Assembly (NCBI RefSeq): GCF_000346465.2
Contig: NC_034009.1
Span: 37,502,844-37,566,843 of the forward strand
DNA from: Prunus persica
Taxonomy: Eukaryota; Streptophyta; Magnoliopsida; Rosales; Rosaceae
DNA length: 64,000 bases
Reading direction: 5' to 3'
The first letter of the stretch is position 1. The number at the start of each line of letters is the position of its first letter. A program made the translations under genes and the position numbers. Below are positions 11,037 through 21,502 of this stretch, in pieces. Under the pieces are notes generated by a model that saw only the letters and a program-made list of their open reading frames with translations, did not search any database and was not told the origin of the DNA.

Positions 11037-12500
11037 TGTTAAGGGTAATGATTAAAATATCGATCTCGAGTATAAGAACCTGAAAACCATTTGAGTTCCA
11101 AAAACCTGAAAAAGTTTCACTTGCTTATTAAATCTATACTAGTTTGTCTACTTCGAGAAAGCACGAGAGTGAAATTTGTTTGTACAAATGATAATAATTG
11201 CATATATAGGGTCAACTATTGCATAAATGGTATGCAATTGCATATCCTGGTTTACAAAAGTCATTAAAAATGAATTTTATTCAAGTTTAGGCTTTAAAGA
11301 GACTGCGCAATTGCACGTCCCATGATACAAAAACTAGACAGCGGTGTACAATTACCCTTTCCTCCATCTGTTTTGTTTGTAATCAATCAACAACCAACAT
11401 AACCAATGGGGCATTGGTTAATTTATGTTAATTCACTTCTGCAAAGCTTCATAACTCATTCAGTAGCAAAACCAAGCTAAACCTAATAATAAAATAAATA
11501 TTAAAAAATAAATTGAAAATTGAAATTGCAAACTAATTAAAATAAATATAGTTACATACAACCTGCAAATCTATCCATTGTAACATGATATTTAAATCAC
11601 AATAAAAATTACATTTAAAACTAAAAATACTCAAAATGAACTAAGTTATCTAGCACTTAGAAGATCACGAGCAATTAGAAGATCACGAGCAACACAGTAT
11701 AAGAAAACCTTTATGGGAAATCCATCCTTACTATATGGCACTTTATGGGAACAACATATGGCGCATAACCATTTTCTCAAGTCCTCACTATATGGCACTT
11801 TATGGGAACAATGGTTGTTGTTCATTAAAAGCAGAAGACATCAGAGTAAGAAATAAATAAAACTTCACAATTGAAAATCACCCTCATGATGTTACTCTGA
11901 CATTACTTGATTACAAGATGTGGATGAAGCGTTCGTGAATTGTTACATGAAAGAGTATCACTTGCGTACTTAAACCCTTTCCAAACATCCTATACATATC
12001 ATGCATTTATCTGATACATCTCACATGGGAAAGCATGAACTCATTATAACACAATAGATTTCTACATGCCTATCCATGGAAACTATCCAACACCAATCCA
12101 GATTACCTGTTTATATACCACCTGTGATACAGTTTTTTGAAATCAAGAGCACACCAACATTACTTAATTGTCAACTCCAAATAAAAGAAAATCATAGAGC
12201 GTTTCGGTACACGGTACACTATCCACTAGAAGATCTGTAGATTGATAAATTAACCGTCCACAAATGCCAAAACATCATGTAAGACCTAATATATTTTTAA
12301 AAAATAATTGAACCTGACATAAATAATTAAAAAGGTTTTACCAGTCACTTGTAGGTGCCAACATGGAAATTAAATTGAGAGCATGGAACTTAAGGCACTC
12401 AACAACTTGGGTTGTGTTTTAACTAGGCAACAATAGATGTTTGATACCACAGTTGAAGAAAACTATGAGCTTTAAGAAGTGAGCAAGAGAAAAAATAGAA
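11037..12500. other. intergenic; short local duplications
   Basis: No gene seen. A direct repeat of ~28 bp (ACTATATGGCACTTTATGGG...) occurs at ~11730 and ~11787, and AGAAGATCACGAGCAA is duplicated at ~11660–11695. ATTGCATAT phrases at 11200–11250 resemble the repeats at 7061–7245. The stretch lies 3' of the truncated minus-strand gene, and no continuation exon for that gene was found here. Confidence 0.4.
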
Positions 12501-12510
12501 GTAGCCTTAC

Positions 12511-12953
12511 ACTGTCTTGAACCATATCCTGCCTTGCCCACCACAGAAAAGCACCCACACCAACAATTGCTACAAGCACTGCAAGGAGCTGGATGTGGAA
12601 AGGCATCAATTTCATTAGAGATATAATCCTACATGCTGATGTCAGAGTAAAAAATAAAAATGATTATATTAGAAACAAAAATAGTATAAAACTACCTGTT
12701 TTTTTTTCAGAAATGTAAAGGAACTAAGATTTGTGAGAAGAACCCCAAATCAGTTGCTAAATGAAAGAGAGTACCCAAATGGAAACAATTGCATCCAAAA
12801 TCCAACCAAGCTGCCTCTAGCAGTAGCTCCGTCATCTTTCCCACCACCACCTCCACCACCATTAAACCCAAACCCCTGATTGAACCTCACCACAACCTCT
12901 CTTTTCATCTTCTTCTTCTTCTTCTCTTTCTTCTTCTCTAACTGGTATCTCAA
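12511..12953 (-). pseudogene. truncated gene resembling a plastid membrane / zinc-ribbon protein
   Basis: Minus-strand segment ending at 12775 encodes KREVVVRFNQGFGFNGGGG...KDDGATAR, then changes frame at AGA-GG-CAG and continues as QLGWILDAIVSIW. A donor GTACTC follows at 12774, and an exon at 12588–12511 continues LLAVLVAIVGVGAFLWWARQ before a GTAAGG donor. From memory of the plant family, about 18–20 residues are missing at the frame change, and a C-terminal CxxC-type segment should follow; I find none down to 11300. A possible first-exon relic lies at ~13840–14016 (minus), open but without an ATG. Inference: a broken copy of a conserved chloroplast-type protein. It could instead be a functional gene whose other exons I missed. 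Confidence 0.5.
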
Positions 12954-14990
12954 TGCTCTATTTTCTTTGATGACTAAGATGAATGAATTTTTTTTACAAT
13001 AAAATGAAATCTTACGCTACGATTAAAAAAATCTAATTTAATAGATTAGAGAACCTCATATTAATTTTTATTTTAAAAAAGGACAAGGGAAAATTTGAAG
13101 GAAGAAAAATTTACAAAACCCAAACTTGTTGCTCTAAATAAATTAAAAAATAAGAGAGAAAAAACAAAGAAACAACAACGAAGAGAAGCCAGATGCGTGG
13201 GAACTAAAATCTCCCAGCCAGATGCATGTGAATTGAAATTGAATTTGAATGGTGATGGGGTATTGTCTTTGTCCCCAACGTTGATGGTCAAGCTTTGGCC
13301 TGAAATTTTGTTCTACCACGTGAAAGTGATGAGGAGCTGCTTCTGGGTGAGAGTTTGGCTCTGTCTACCCACTTTCCCTTTCTCTGTCTCTACAATTCTC
13401 ACCAAGCAAGAGACCCTCAAAGAAGAATCCACAAAACAGCACACAATCTCTCATTTCAACATTACTTAAATTCACACACAGGCATGCACAGAGTTCTTTT
13501 TCTAAACATTTCTACTCAACTTGCGAACTATTTCAATAACAGAAAGCTGAAGATTTAGTAGATGAAACGCAGCAATTTATTTCCCAGAATTAGAAAACAA
13601 TGCAATAAATCCATGAAAATGAAAAGTAATCTATAAATTAGTAAAAAGGTCCCATTTGAGATGATGGATTCATATTTTCCTCAACATGAACACTCTAAAT
13701 ATTTCTCATAATTATCAAATTGACCAACTCACAATTCTCAAATTCCATTTGATTGCTTTATGAATTTCCAATACCAATACCTTAAATTTATCACAAAAGC
13801 CAAAATGAACAAGCAATAGAGAGATAATAACATACGGGCAATAGGAATTGGAGAAGATGGCAATCTTGTTGAGTAGATGACGTTTTGTACGAACGCCGAA
13901 GGCGAAGTCGAAGCCTCCACGACGATGACGTTTCCCAACAATATCAGCGCCCCCGCCGCTGCTGCCGTGAACGCAGCACCACCCAACAACTCTAACGCAT
14001 CTTCACACGACGACACAACGATCGCAGGTCCGAAAGGCTGATGCAGCTCTGAGACGATTCAAGCGAGTCCGACCCGTCCTCTGCCACCGGTTTGCGCCGT
14101 CGAGACTATCCAGCTCCACAATACAGAGGAGTAGGTCGAGCGACAGTTCAGAGCAAGTTGAAGAACGAGCGCGTGGTTTTGTTTTCCTTCTTTTAACCTG
14201 TTACCCAAAACAGCCGGTTCCTATTGTTTTTAAAAAACATCACGTGCCTATCATGTGAGCGGCTGTACCTATACAGCCGATGCACCACAGAAGGACCCAC
14301 ATAAGTGGATTAGCAATGAACGTGACGGAGAAAAAAAGAAAACGAAAGCGATCAGCTGATGGGTTAGCTAATTGAAGATGGGGCTTAAAATTGGGCTTCA
14401 ATTGTTTGAAAGCTACATGTGATTTAATTGGTTGGGCCAGGCTAATTTGTTGTTAGTTTGGTGTCTTTGGGCCTTGGGTTCCTTGTGACAATCGCTGTCG
14501 AAGAAATCCCTTTCCTCGCAGGGCTCCATCGAGAATGTTAAATTAGTTAAAGAAAAGATCAAGCCAGCACAACCGCATTCCATTTATCATGTGAGATTAT
14601 GAACCACAAAACAACATCAATGGTTCTTAATTAAATCCGCCGTGGTCCCTATGAATCGATGAAGATAAGATTTTAACCAGCCCACAGATTTCGACTGCCG
14701 ATGGTGACGTACACAGGGTGACGCGGTTGCCGAATTATTCAGAGGCCTTGATGGGTATTTCCACGGTAAGAAGCTGAGAGCGTGCCCACTTTGTAATATT
14801 GCTCCATATAATATTTATTAAAATAAGACATCCAATAATGTCCAAGAAACATCTGAATCTGATCGAGGCCCTGGTTGGTTGTGTGTATATTTATTGTGTG
14901 ATAAAAACATATTAGTCTGCATTATTTCCATTCTCTTCTTCTTCTTGGCCCATCTTCCTACTGGGACTTGAAGCTGAGCTCAAGCGGTGA
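12954..14990. other. intergenic, with possible first-exon relic of the truncated gene
   Basis: Includes a GC-richer block at 13840–14160 with CpG-rich sequence, typical of a plant 5' exon or promoter-proximal region. On the minus strand it reads PFGPAIVVSSCEDALELLGG..., open up to a donor-like GTATGT at ~13840, with no ATG in frame. The rest is AT-rich without supported genes; ORFs at 13073–13558 are not convincing. Confidence 0.35.
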
Positions 14991-14996
14991 GTGAAG

Positions 14997-15152
14997 ATGA
15001 ATGATGGGGGAGGCTCAAGTGGACGCTCATCAAGTGGAGGCAGATCTAGCCAGGCCCCGGCTAGCGTGAGGGCTCCTGTGCCGCCTCGAGGTGCCGTGAT
15101 GAAGAAGATTGTTTCTGACATGGTTAAACCCTTTGCCACTTCTTCCTCCTAA
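14997..15152 (+). CDS. small Ser/Gly-rich protein of unknown function
   Basis: 51-codon ORF starting MNDGGGSSGRSSSGG, followed by a Pro/Val stretch (VRAPVPPRG) and a more ordered tail (MKKIVSDMVKPF) ending SSS-stop. The ordered basic/hydrophobic C terminus after a flexible head looks like a real small plant peptide. A TATA-like TATATTTATT lies ~110 bp upstream and AATAAA signals follow (15238). A stop is in frame just upstream of the ATG. The antisense ORF at 14912–15139 is the likely shadow. I do not recognise the family. Confidence 0.4.
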   Translation: MNDGGGSSGRSSSGGRSSQAPASVRAPVPPRGAVMKKIVSDMVKPFATSSS

Positions 15153-15402
15153 TCATCATGATCAAGCATTGAAGCTTGTCATGTATGTTCATGTGTTGCT
15201 CTGCTCTGTAAATATTTCTCAACTCTAGCTTTATGTGAAATAAACCCTAATGTAATCCCCTTATTATTATCATCCTGCGGAGAGCAGGTGAGGGGGGAAT
15301 GCTTGATTAGGGTTGAAATTTCCGAATTGATGTAGTTAATGTCTGTAATTAACGTTCATGACTTGTTTGTTTGGAAACTATTGGAGTTTGTGTTTGGTAA
15401 TA

Positions 15403-16171
15403 GAATGCTGCTATTTTTATCTATCTGTCATATTTTTCCGTCCACTTTATCTTCAAAATTTTAAAGAAAAATTTACCTTTTATAAAATGGACATTTACCC
15501 CTTTCTCTTTGAAACATAATATTTTTAGAAGGCCAGCGCCATGGGGTACAAAATAGACGAAATGAGATTGAATTCTTTTCCATCAAAGCTTTTCTTTAAC
15601 TTCTTCTTCGTTATATGGGGGGTTCTATTTACCCCAGCAAACAGCTCATGCCATCTAACAAGCCCACAAAAAATCTGCAAAAATGGTTGAAGAAATTAGT
15701 TAAATGGTACCTTAATTGCTAATCTGGTGGGAAGAAGGTTGCTGGCAATAGCTCTTTGATTGTGGGTTAGACAGAGTATATATCTTCAATGTCTTTCTTG
15801 GATATCAGACCACAAACAGACTGCAATTCTAAATTGTGCTTCCAATTGGTTGCCTTTCTATGCACTCTTCTTTCACTCCAATTTTGATCTAATTCCAATT
15901 ATCACTTCTGTGCAAACTTACAGAGAGATGGCTGTTTTCCATAGGGATGAGGGGCAGCTTTGGGGAGGTGGGGTTGAGGTGGATTATTTTTTACTTTTTT
16001 TAATTTATAAATATATTTTTTTTTGCCATAATATTATAAGTTTTGCTTAAATTAATAATGAATGGGTATTTTAGGAATTATGGTGGGTATTGTGTTTTTT
16101 CAAATTTATATGATAAGTAAAAAGATAAGGTGGGTGGGAAAATAGGACAGATGGTGGAAATAGCAACACTC
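15403..16171. mobile_element. Mutator-like MITE, copy 1 (769 bp)
   Basis: The left end GAATGCTGCTATTTTTATC pairs with the reverse complement of the right end, GAGTGTTGCTATTTCCACC, and similarity continues inward over ~60 bp (CTGTC, ACTTTATCTT). The perfect 9-bp direct repeat TTGGTAATA flanks the element at 15394–15402 and 16172–16180. A 9-bp duplication with long inverted ends indicates a Mutator-like non-autonomous element. The ORF at 15760–16050 lies inside and shows no transposase motif. Confidence 0.85.
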
Positions 16172-16348
16172 TTGGTAATATTATGACCAAGGTTGTTTGC
16201 CAATGACAATTTTCTTGATTGCGTTGAAACTTTTTTTGAATTTTGATAGTGTGATTCTGATGGTGTTGATTACATTCATCAATAGCTGAGAATGCTCAGT
16301 GTCCACACATGACTGTGGGTCGAAATCTAAATGAAGTAAGTAAATGGC

Positions 16349-16695
16349 TTAACTGTGATTTGCTCCCTGAACTTGTATCTAATTTTTATTTTACCCCTCT
16401 TCTTATTTTTTAGAAAATTAAGGACCCGAACAGATTTTTTTCCCCAATTTGCCCCCCGACGTCAAAATTTGCCACTTCCCATTCATTTTATCGTCAAGTT
16501 GGTGTTTTAGTGGAGACGCAAAATGACAAAAGTAACCTTTAACTTAATGGCAGGATGGATGGGAAGTGGCAGATTTTGACGTCTGGGGCAAATTGGTGAA
16601 AAAAATTAGTTCATGTCCTTAATTTTCTATATATAAAAAAAGGTAGGGGATAAATCGAAACCTAAGTACAAATTCAAGGGCAAATCACCAATTAA
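16349..16695. mobile_element. fold-back MITE, ~347 bp, TTAA at both ends
   Basis: The whole element folds on itself. Left-arm phrases GATTTGCTCCCTGAACTTGTA and GACGTCAAAATTTGCCACTT reappear as reverse complements in the right arm (TACAAATTCAAGGGCAAATC and AAGTGGCAGATTTTGACGTC). TTAA stands at each boundary (16349–16352 and 16692–16695). No coding content. Terminal dinucleotides were not enough to assign a superfamily. Confidence 0.75.
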
Positions 16696-16699
16696 CTCT

Positions 16700-17183
16700 T
16701 AGGCCCCGTTTGGTTCGTGGAATGAATTTGAGGGGAAATCATTTCCCATGTCATTCCCCAAGGAATAGGAATGAAAGATTCCTTTCCCACGTTTCGTAAT
16801 GCTGGGAAAGTAACCGAGAAATATCACTTTATTTCCTCTTCCATATTTGTTTTGAGTAGGAATGGAAAACAAAGTTTGTATAAATTTTCAATTATACCCA
16901 TATTAAATCAAATTAAAAAAGAATGCATTTAATGATATATTATAATTCTAAATTATTATGGAGATAAAATAGTCATAAAAAATATTTATTTAATGTTAGC
17001 TTATTTTCCTAAACTTTTCCATGAGAAGGAAAAACAAAACCTAAGTTGGGAGGATTGCTTCACTTTTCCCCTTACTTTCCTATGAGCCAGGTAACAATTT
17101 CTCATACATAAACTTACCAACACATGGAAAAACAATTGATTTCTCATTCCCAAGTCTCCTTTCCCATGAACTAAACAGGCCTA
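16700..17183. mobile_element. MITE with TAGGCC termini (~484 bp)
   Basis: Starts TAGGCCCCGTTTGGTTCGTGG and ends with a sequence whose reverse complement is TAGGCCTGTTTAGTTCATGG. These ends are typical of plant hAT or PIF/Harbinger MITEs. It begins only 4 bp after the preceding fold-back element, so the two are stacked insertions. A clear target duplication was not found, so the exact ends are approximate. Confidence 0.65.
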
Positions 17184-17568
17184 AGTAAATAGATAAATAC
17201 AGTAGCTGCCTGCATAGTGGGCCTAAAACATACCTGAAGAGAAAATGGGGCTGATGAGTAAGCTTAATGCCAGACCGAAAAAAGAAGTTGGGTTTGCAAT
17301 TGGACCACGGACTATTTTGGGCATGCCCAATTAAGCGTAACAAAGAATTAATTCACAAACATTGTCTGCAATTTCCACTCTAAAGTTAGGGAGGCATGAT
17401 GAAATCATGAAAGCAGCCAGCCACCATCTTCCTAACCGTTGCCCAACGGATTTCATACCCGGCAACCAAATTCAAATATCTGAAAAGCAAAAGAACAAAA
17501 GCAAAAGCCACATTCACACACACACCCACCTTTTTCCTCAGTTTTCACAAATAAAATAGTACCACCAC

Positions 17569-17577
17569 TATATAAAT
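17569..17577 (+). promoter_or_regulatory. TATA box upstream of 17638 gene
   Basis: TATATAAAT lies about 70 bp before the ATG at 17638, consistent with a short 5' UTR. Confidence 0.65.
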
Positions 17578-17637
17578 TTGGTCACTCCTATGTTCCACAT
17601 TAATTTCCTAGCCTCATTTTAATCAAATTCTAGCAAA

Positions 17638-18504
17638 ATGGGTTCTTGCATTAGCAAATGCAGACCCAGAAGACACATGATAGATGAACTCAATCATGTC
17701 CAAGACAAGTTGGTAATCTCACAAGCTCCATCTAGATTAGCTGCTCCTCCAATTTCTGCTTCAAACAAAATCTCCCCCTCTCCTCCATCCCCTTCCAATT
17801 CCACTTCCTCTGCTTCTTCCTTCACTTGCACCACCAACACAAGCACTTCCCACACCAGCAGCTCACTAACCTCAACCCTGTCAAGTGCTTCTTCAGTCTT
17901 GAGTTCGAAAATCGACCGGTCTTTCTCCAACGAGTTCTTGTGGTCATGTTACAAGGAAAACCCACATGTAGTTCGGATTAATTCACTCAAAGAAGCAAGC
18001 TTTTCCTCATCATCACTGCCACAGAAGCCGCTTTTGCCAGCAGCAGTGAAGAAGAAGCAGCCAAACCTGAAAAACGCAAATGCGTCTGTTACGCCTCAAA
18101 AGAGAGTGAGGTCAAGTTCACCAACCCCATTAACAAGACAAAAGAGCTTCCGAAAAGAGCCAGAGAGGCCGCCTATGATCTCTGCATATTCTCACCCAAG
18201 TAGAATCTTGAGGTCACCTTCTCCGAGCAGAAGGTTCAACATGGCAAACCCACCAAAAGAATCAAGCCATTCAAAGCCTAACGCGTTGAATCTCAGGCCT
18301 GCAGCAAGTTCAAATTACAGCAATTCAAGCCGGCTGCTTAGACCTTATTTGAGGAGCAGAGAAACAGAGACGCGCATTCACAGGATCAGCTCCAAAATTG
18401 ATGAGGTTGCAGTTGGAGAAGCTCTAGCTGACTATATGGACTCTCTTCCAGCTGAGGACATTGACAACCCCTTAATCTCTCTCGATTGTTTTATCTTCCT
18501 CTAG
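17638..18504 (+). CDS. N-myristoylated Ser-rich plant protein, unknown function
   Basis: Single-exon, 288 aa. It begins MGSCISKC, an N-myristoylation signal (Gly2) with cysteines at 4 and 8 suited to palmitoylation, so plasma-membrane anchoring is inferred. Residues ~40–100 are almost all Ser/Thr/Pro. A conserved-looking block follows (KIDRSFSNEFLWSCYKENPHVV), then basic Ser-Pro repeats (RSSSPTPLTRQKSF, RILRSPSPSRRFN), then a helix-prone C-terminal block (RIHRISSKIDEVAVGEALADYM) and an acidic end finishing LDCFIFL. Database entries for such proteins are often called 'serine/arginine repetitive matrix-like', which probably reflects only composition. The frame is clean with a good TATA box. The antisense ORF at 17694–17930 is a shadow. 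Confidence 0.85.
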   Translation: MGSCISKCRPRRHMIDELNHVQDKLVISQAPSRLAAPPISASNKISPSPPSPSNSTSSASSFTCTTNTSTSHTSSSLTSTLSSASSVLSSKIDRSFSNEFLWSCYKENPHVVRINSLKEASFSSSSLPQKPLLPAAVKKKQPNLKNANASVTPQKRVRSSSPTPLTRQKSFRKEPERPPMISAYSHPSRILRSPSPSRRFNMANPPKESSHSKPNALNLRPAASSNYSNSSRLLRPYLRSRETETRIHRISSKIDEVAVGEALADYMDSLPAEDIDNPLISLDCFIFL

Positions 18505-20690
18505 TAGATTAATATTCTGAGTGTGTGTGTGGTCGTGCATATATATATTTTAAAAGGTTGTGAATTCATTCATTTATATGATCTGCTGGATCAAATTAAT
18601 TCATTTCAACTTCTGTAAATTTATTTGGTTTGCCTTTTTTTTCTTTTAAATTTTTTGTATCGTTACCCGATTGTTTGTTTTGATGAAAATACGAGAAATG
18701 TTTCATGTGTTTATTGTTTAGGAAATTCGTATGAATGCATAAATAATATAAGAGATGAACTATGTAAACGTGTTCAAGGAGCTGTATCCAAAAAAAAAAA
18801 AAAAAAAAGTTCAACGGGCTTGACTTCTTTAGAATTTTGGGCTTTGATGGTTTTATTTATATGGGCTAAACAACAAGAAAGAAAGTTTCATAAAAAAAAA
18901 AAAAACAAGAAAACCTTTGGGCTTAGCTATATGAGAAAGGCTCATTATTGAGGCAGATTTTGAGCCCAGCTAGATTGTTGCTCAAAGAGCTGTAGAAAAT
19001 ACTCTCTCTCCAGTAGAAAATAACATTGATTTGCAGATTAGAAGTTTCAGGTTTAAATTTCTGATATTATAATTGTGTGTGAGAAATCCTCATTTCCTGA
19101 AATTTAGACTATCGCTTGTATTAATTTTTTTTTAAAAATACTCTTCTCTCTCTCTCTTGTTTTTGTTATCGGGTTTGCTTTTTTTATTTGTTGGTTTTAA
19201 AGACATATATTTACAAGTCATAGATTGGACAGTGCTACACAAGAAAACAGCCAACAGGCTACCCCATATAATGTGATGCACTAATTTAGTTTTTGCAGTC
19301 CAACTTACAATGATAAGAATGGTTTAATAATCGTATTATGCAGGATGAAGTGAGGAGTTTGACTCTGAATTTATTAGTGCTTGATCCAAAAGTTGAAACA
19401 AATTACAACCTAATCGTTGACGTTGGATCAGAATCTTCTCCCTAAATTGTCTCGCAAATTCCCCCTACCCCTAATTTTGGAGACACTGTTTAGCCGAAAA
19501 CGAAGGCCACGTAGGCCATGCACATCATGGATTTTGATTTTGTGTCCCTAAAATTGGAACATGACGGATGGCTTCACATGCACCAGTCTGGGTTAATTTT
19601 GGTACAAATCGACCTTTATAATTGGATACCCCTGTCGCCCGGAAACACTAGATTCTTCAAAAATTTAGGGAAAAAAGAGTGGTGCCTCGCTAAGATTAGC
19701 TAGCCTAACTACCCCATCTCATGTTGATATATATGTTGGAAAATTTATTAATTTTCTGTTATGAAAATTAAATTCGACAAGATGTGATTTTCAAGTTTGA
19801 AACAATGCGATGCATTACTTGTCTTTTTAGATTAAGACGGTAGGAATAATCTATAAATAAAGAAGTCCATTACATCATTTGAATTAATCTCATTCATGAG
19901 TCTTTGTCAGTTTAATAGTGTCTCATATTGAGAGAGTTCAAACACAAGTCTGCATTTGTTGTTCTTGTGGTTTGGAGGTCATTGTATCCTGGGAAACGTT
20001 AGTCATTAGAACCTTGAAGCACTAGTGACGGGCAATTTTGTCTTAAAAAGATAAAAGCAAGTTTTAGACTCGACCATATTCTGGTTTTTCAAAAACTTCT
20101 TTTATATTGTTTGAGTTATTTTACCATTTAAATTGGTATTTATTTGTATGGAAATTCTGCTTTTCTTTAAATATATAGCAATTTAAATCTCATTATTTTC
20201 CAACAATATATATATATACGGATTGTATTTCACTAATCCAAACTGTCTATCTTGTAGATATTTATTTAAAGATCATCTTTATGAAAAAACCACTTGAATC
20301 CGATATCATTTGACCACTCAATTAAATTATTAAAATTGTAGTACTTTCTTGAAGCATCGTGTTCACTAATAATCTATGAATGAGAACCTAAAAAATAGAT
20401 AGTTTGGATCGTTGAAATTTTTTTTGTAAAGTATCCTAAAAAATGTCCCTCAAATAAAATTATTTAAAAAATTCTTCAATAGAAGGGAGCTATATATAAT
20501 TATAATGTGTAACTTTAGTATTGTTCATAGGGACATGATGTAACATTTTCAACCTTGAATTATTCAATGGGTACGTTGTGTGTGATATCAGTTCTGTTTT
20601 TAAAAAGAAAAAAGGGGAAATTTAGGATTAGTATATATGACTCAAAACTTTATCAAGTAAAACGTTATATGTTTGAAAACCCCATATCAT
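18505..20690. other. intergenic, AT-rich, no gene seen
   Basis: Holds the 3' UTR of the 17638 gene and poly-A runs at 18790–18808 and 18893–18905. ORFs at 18625–18951 and 19518–19703 carry no recognisable domain. I see no clear transposon ends. Confidence 0.4.

Positions 20691-20692
<2 letters not shown>

Positions 20693-20722
<30 letters not shown>
20693..20722. repeat. (GA)n microsatellite
   Basis: About 30 bp of GA dinucleotide repeat, 60 bp upstream of the second Mutator-like MITE. Confidence 0.95.
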
Positions 20723-20726
<4 letters not shown>

Positions 20727-20785
20727 GGTGAGGGAGAGTGATACTCTATAACTCTATATGATAGTGTACATATATGCCTGCATAC

Positions 20786-21502
20786 GAAGTGCTGCTATTT
20801 TCACTCTATTGTCCTATTTATTTATTCATCTTATCTTCTCACTTATCATATAAATTTGAAAAAACACACTCTATATATCCACACACCTATATTCCTAAAA
20901 TACCATTTCATTATATTCAACCAAAACCCATAAATGAAGCAAAAAAAAAAAAAAAAAGAACCCAAACAAACCGAGCAACCTCTTTCCTATTCTTCTTCTT
21001 CAATCATAATTCCAAAAAAAATCCTGAAAGACACCCTTTAGTCCCAAGTCCCTACAGCATGCCCTTGCTTTCATTGAAAGCATGCTAGCCTTCAACCACC
21101 TGCCAATTCAAAACCCAATAACCCTTTGAGTTATTCAACCTAAAACCGTACCAAATAACAAACAAACGAAAAATAAAGAATCAATTCATTCATAGGGGTG
21201 GCTGTCGAGAGCAGGGAGGAGAGAAATAAGGAGAAAAAAAGGAGGTGGAGGGTGGAGGGTGGATGGGTGCATGGGGAAGATAAGACAGATAGTAGGGTGG
21301 GTCTTTCTTGGCTGTTGAAGAGAGAGAGAGGGAAAGAGAGAAAAGAAGGAGAGATGAGGTGTGGTTTGGATGTGCGGTTGGCTGGTGGGTTGGTCAGGCT
21401 TTCATCGGGATGGGGAGAAGGGGGTTTTATAAGTCATTATATAAAAAGGTAAATTTGTCTTTAAAATTTTGAAAATAAGACGGGTAGAAATAGTAACACT
21501 TC
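20786..21502. mobile_element. Mutator-like MITE, copy 2 (717 bp)
   Basis: The ends GAAGTGCTGCTATTT and (complement of the right end) GAAGTGTTACTATTTC form inverted repeats and match those of the element at 15403–16171. The subterminal phrase CAAAATTTTAAAGACAAATTT on the complement of the right arm also matches the left arm of copy 1 (TTTAAAGAAAAATTTACC). A 9-bp duplication is not preserved. Internal sequence is purine-rich (21200–21360); the ORF there (21198–21452) is low-complexity and rejected as a gene. Confidence 0.7.

Noticed and set aside
13095..13469. 124-aa plus ORF
   Set aside because: Lys-rich start from A-rich DNA, no domain, and overlapped by an equally long antisense ORF.
16336..17194. 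AAGTAAAT on the far sides of the two stacked MITEs as one shared target duplication
   Set aside because: A short AT-rich word expected by chance, and the outer ends of the two elements are not inverted repeats of each other.
21198..21452. 84-aa Arg/Glu/Gly-rich ORF
   Set aside because: Purine-rich interior of a MITE; low complexity and no homology by eye.
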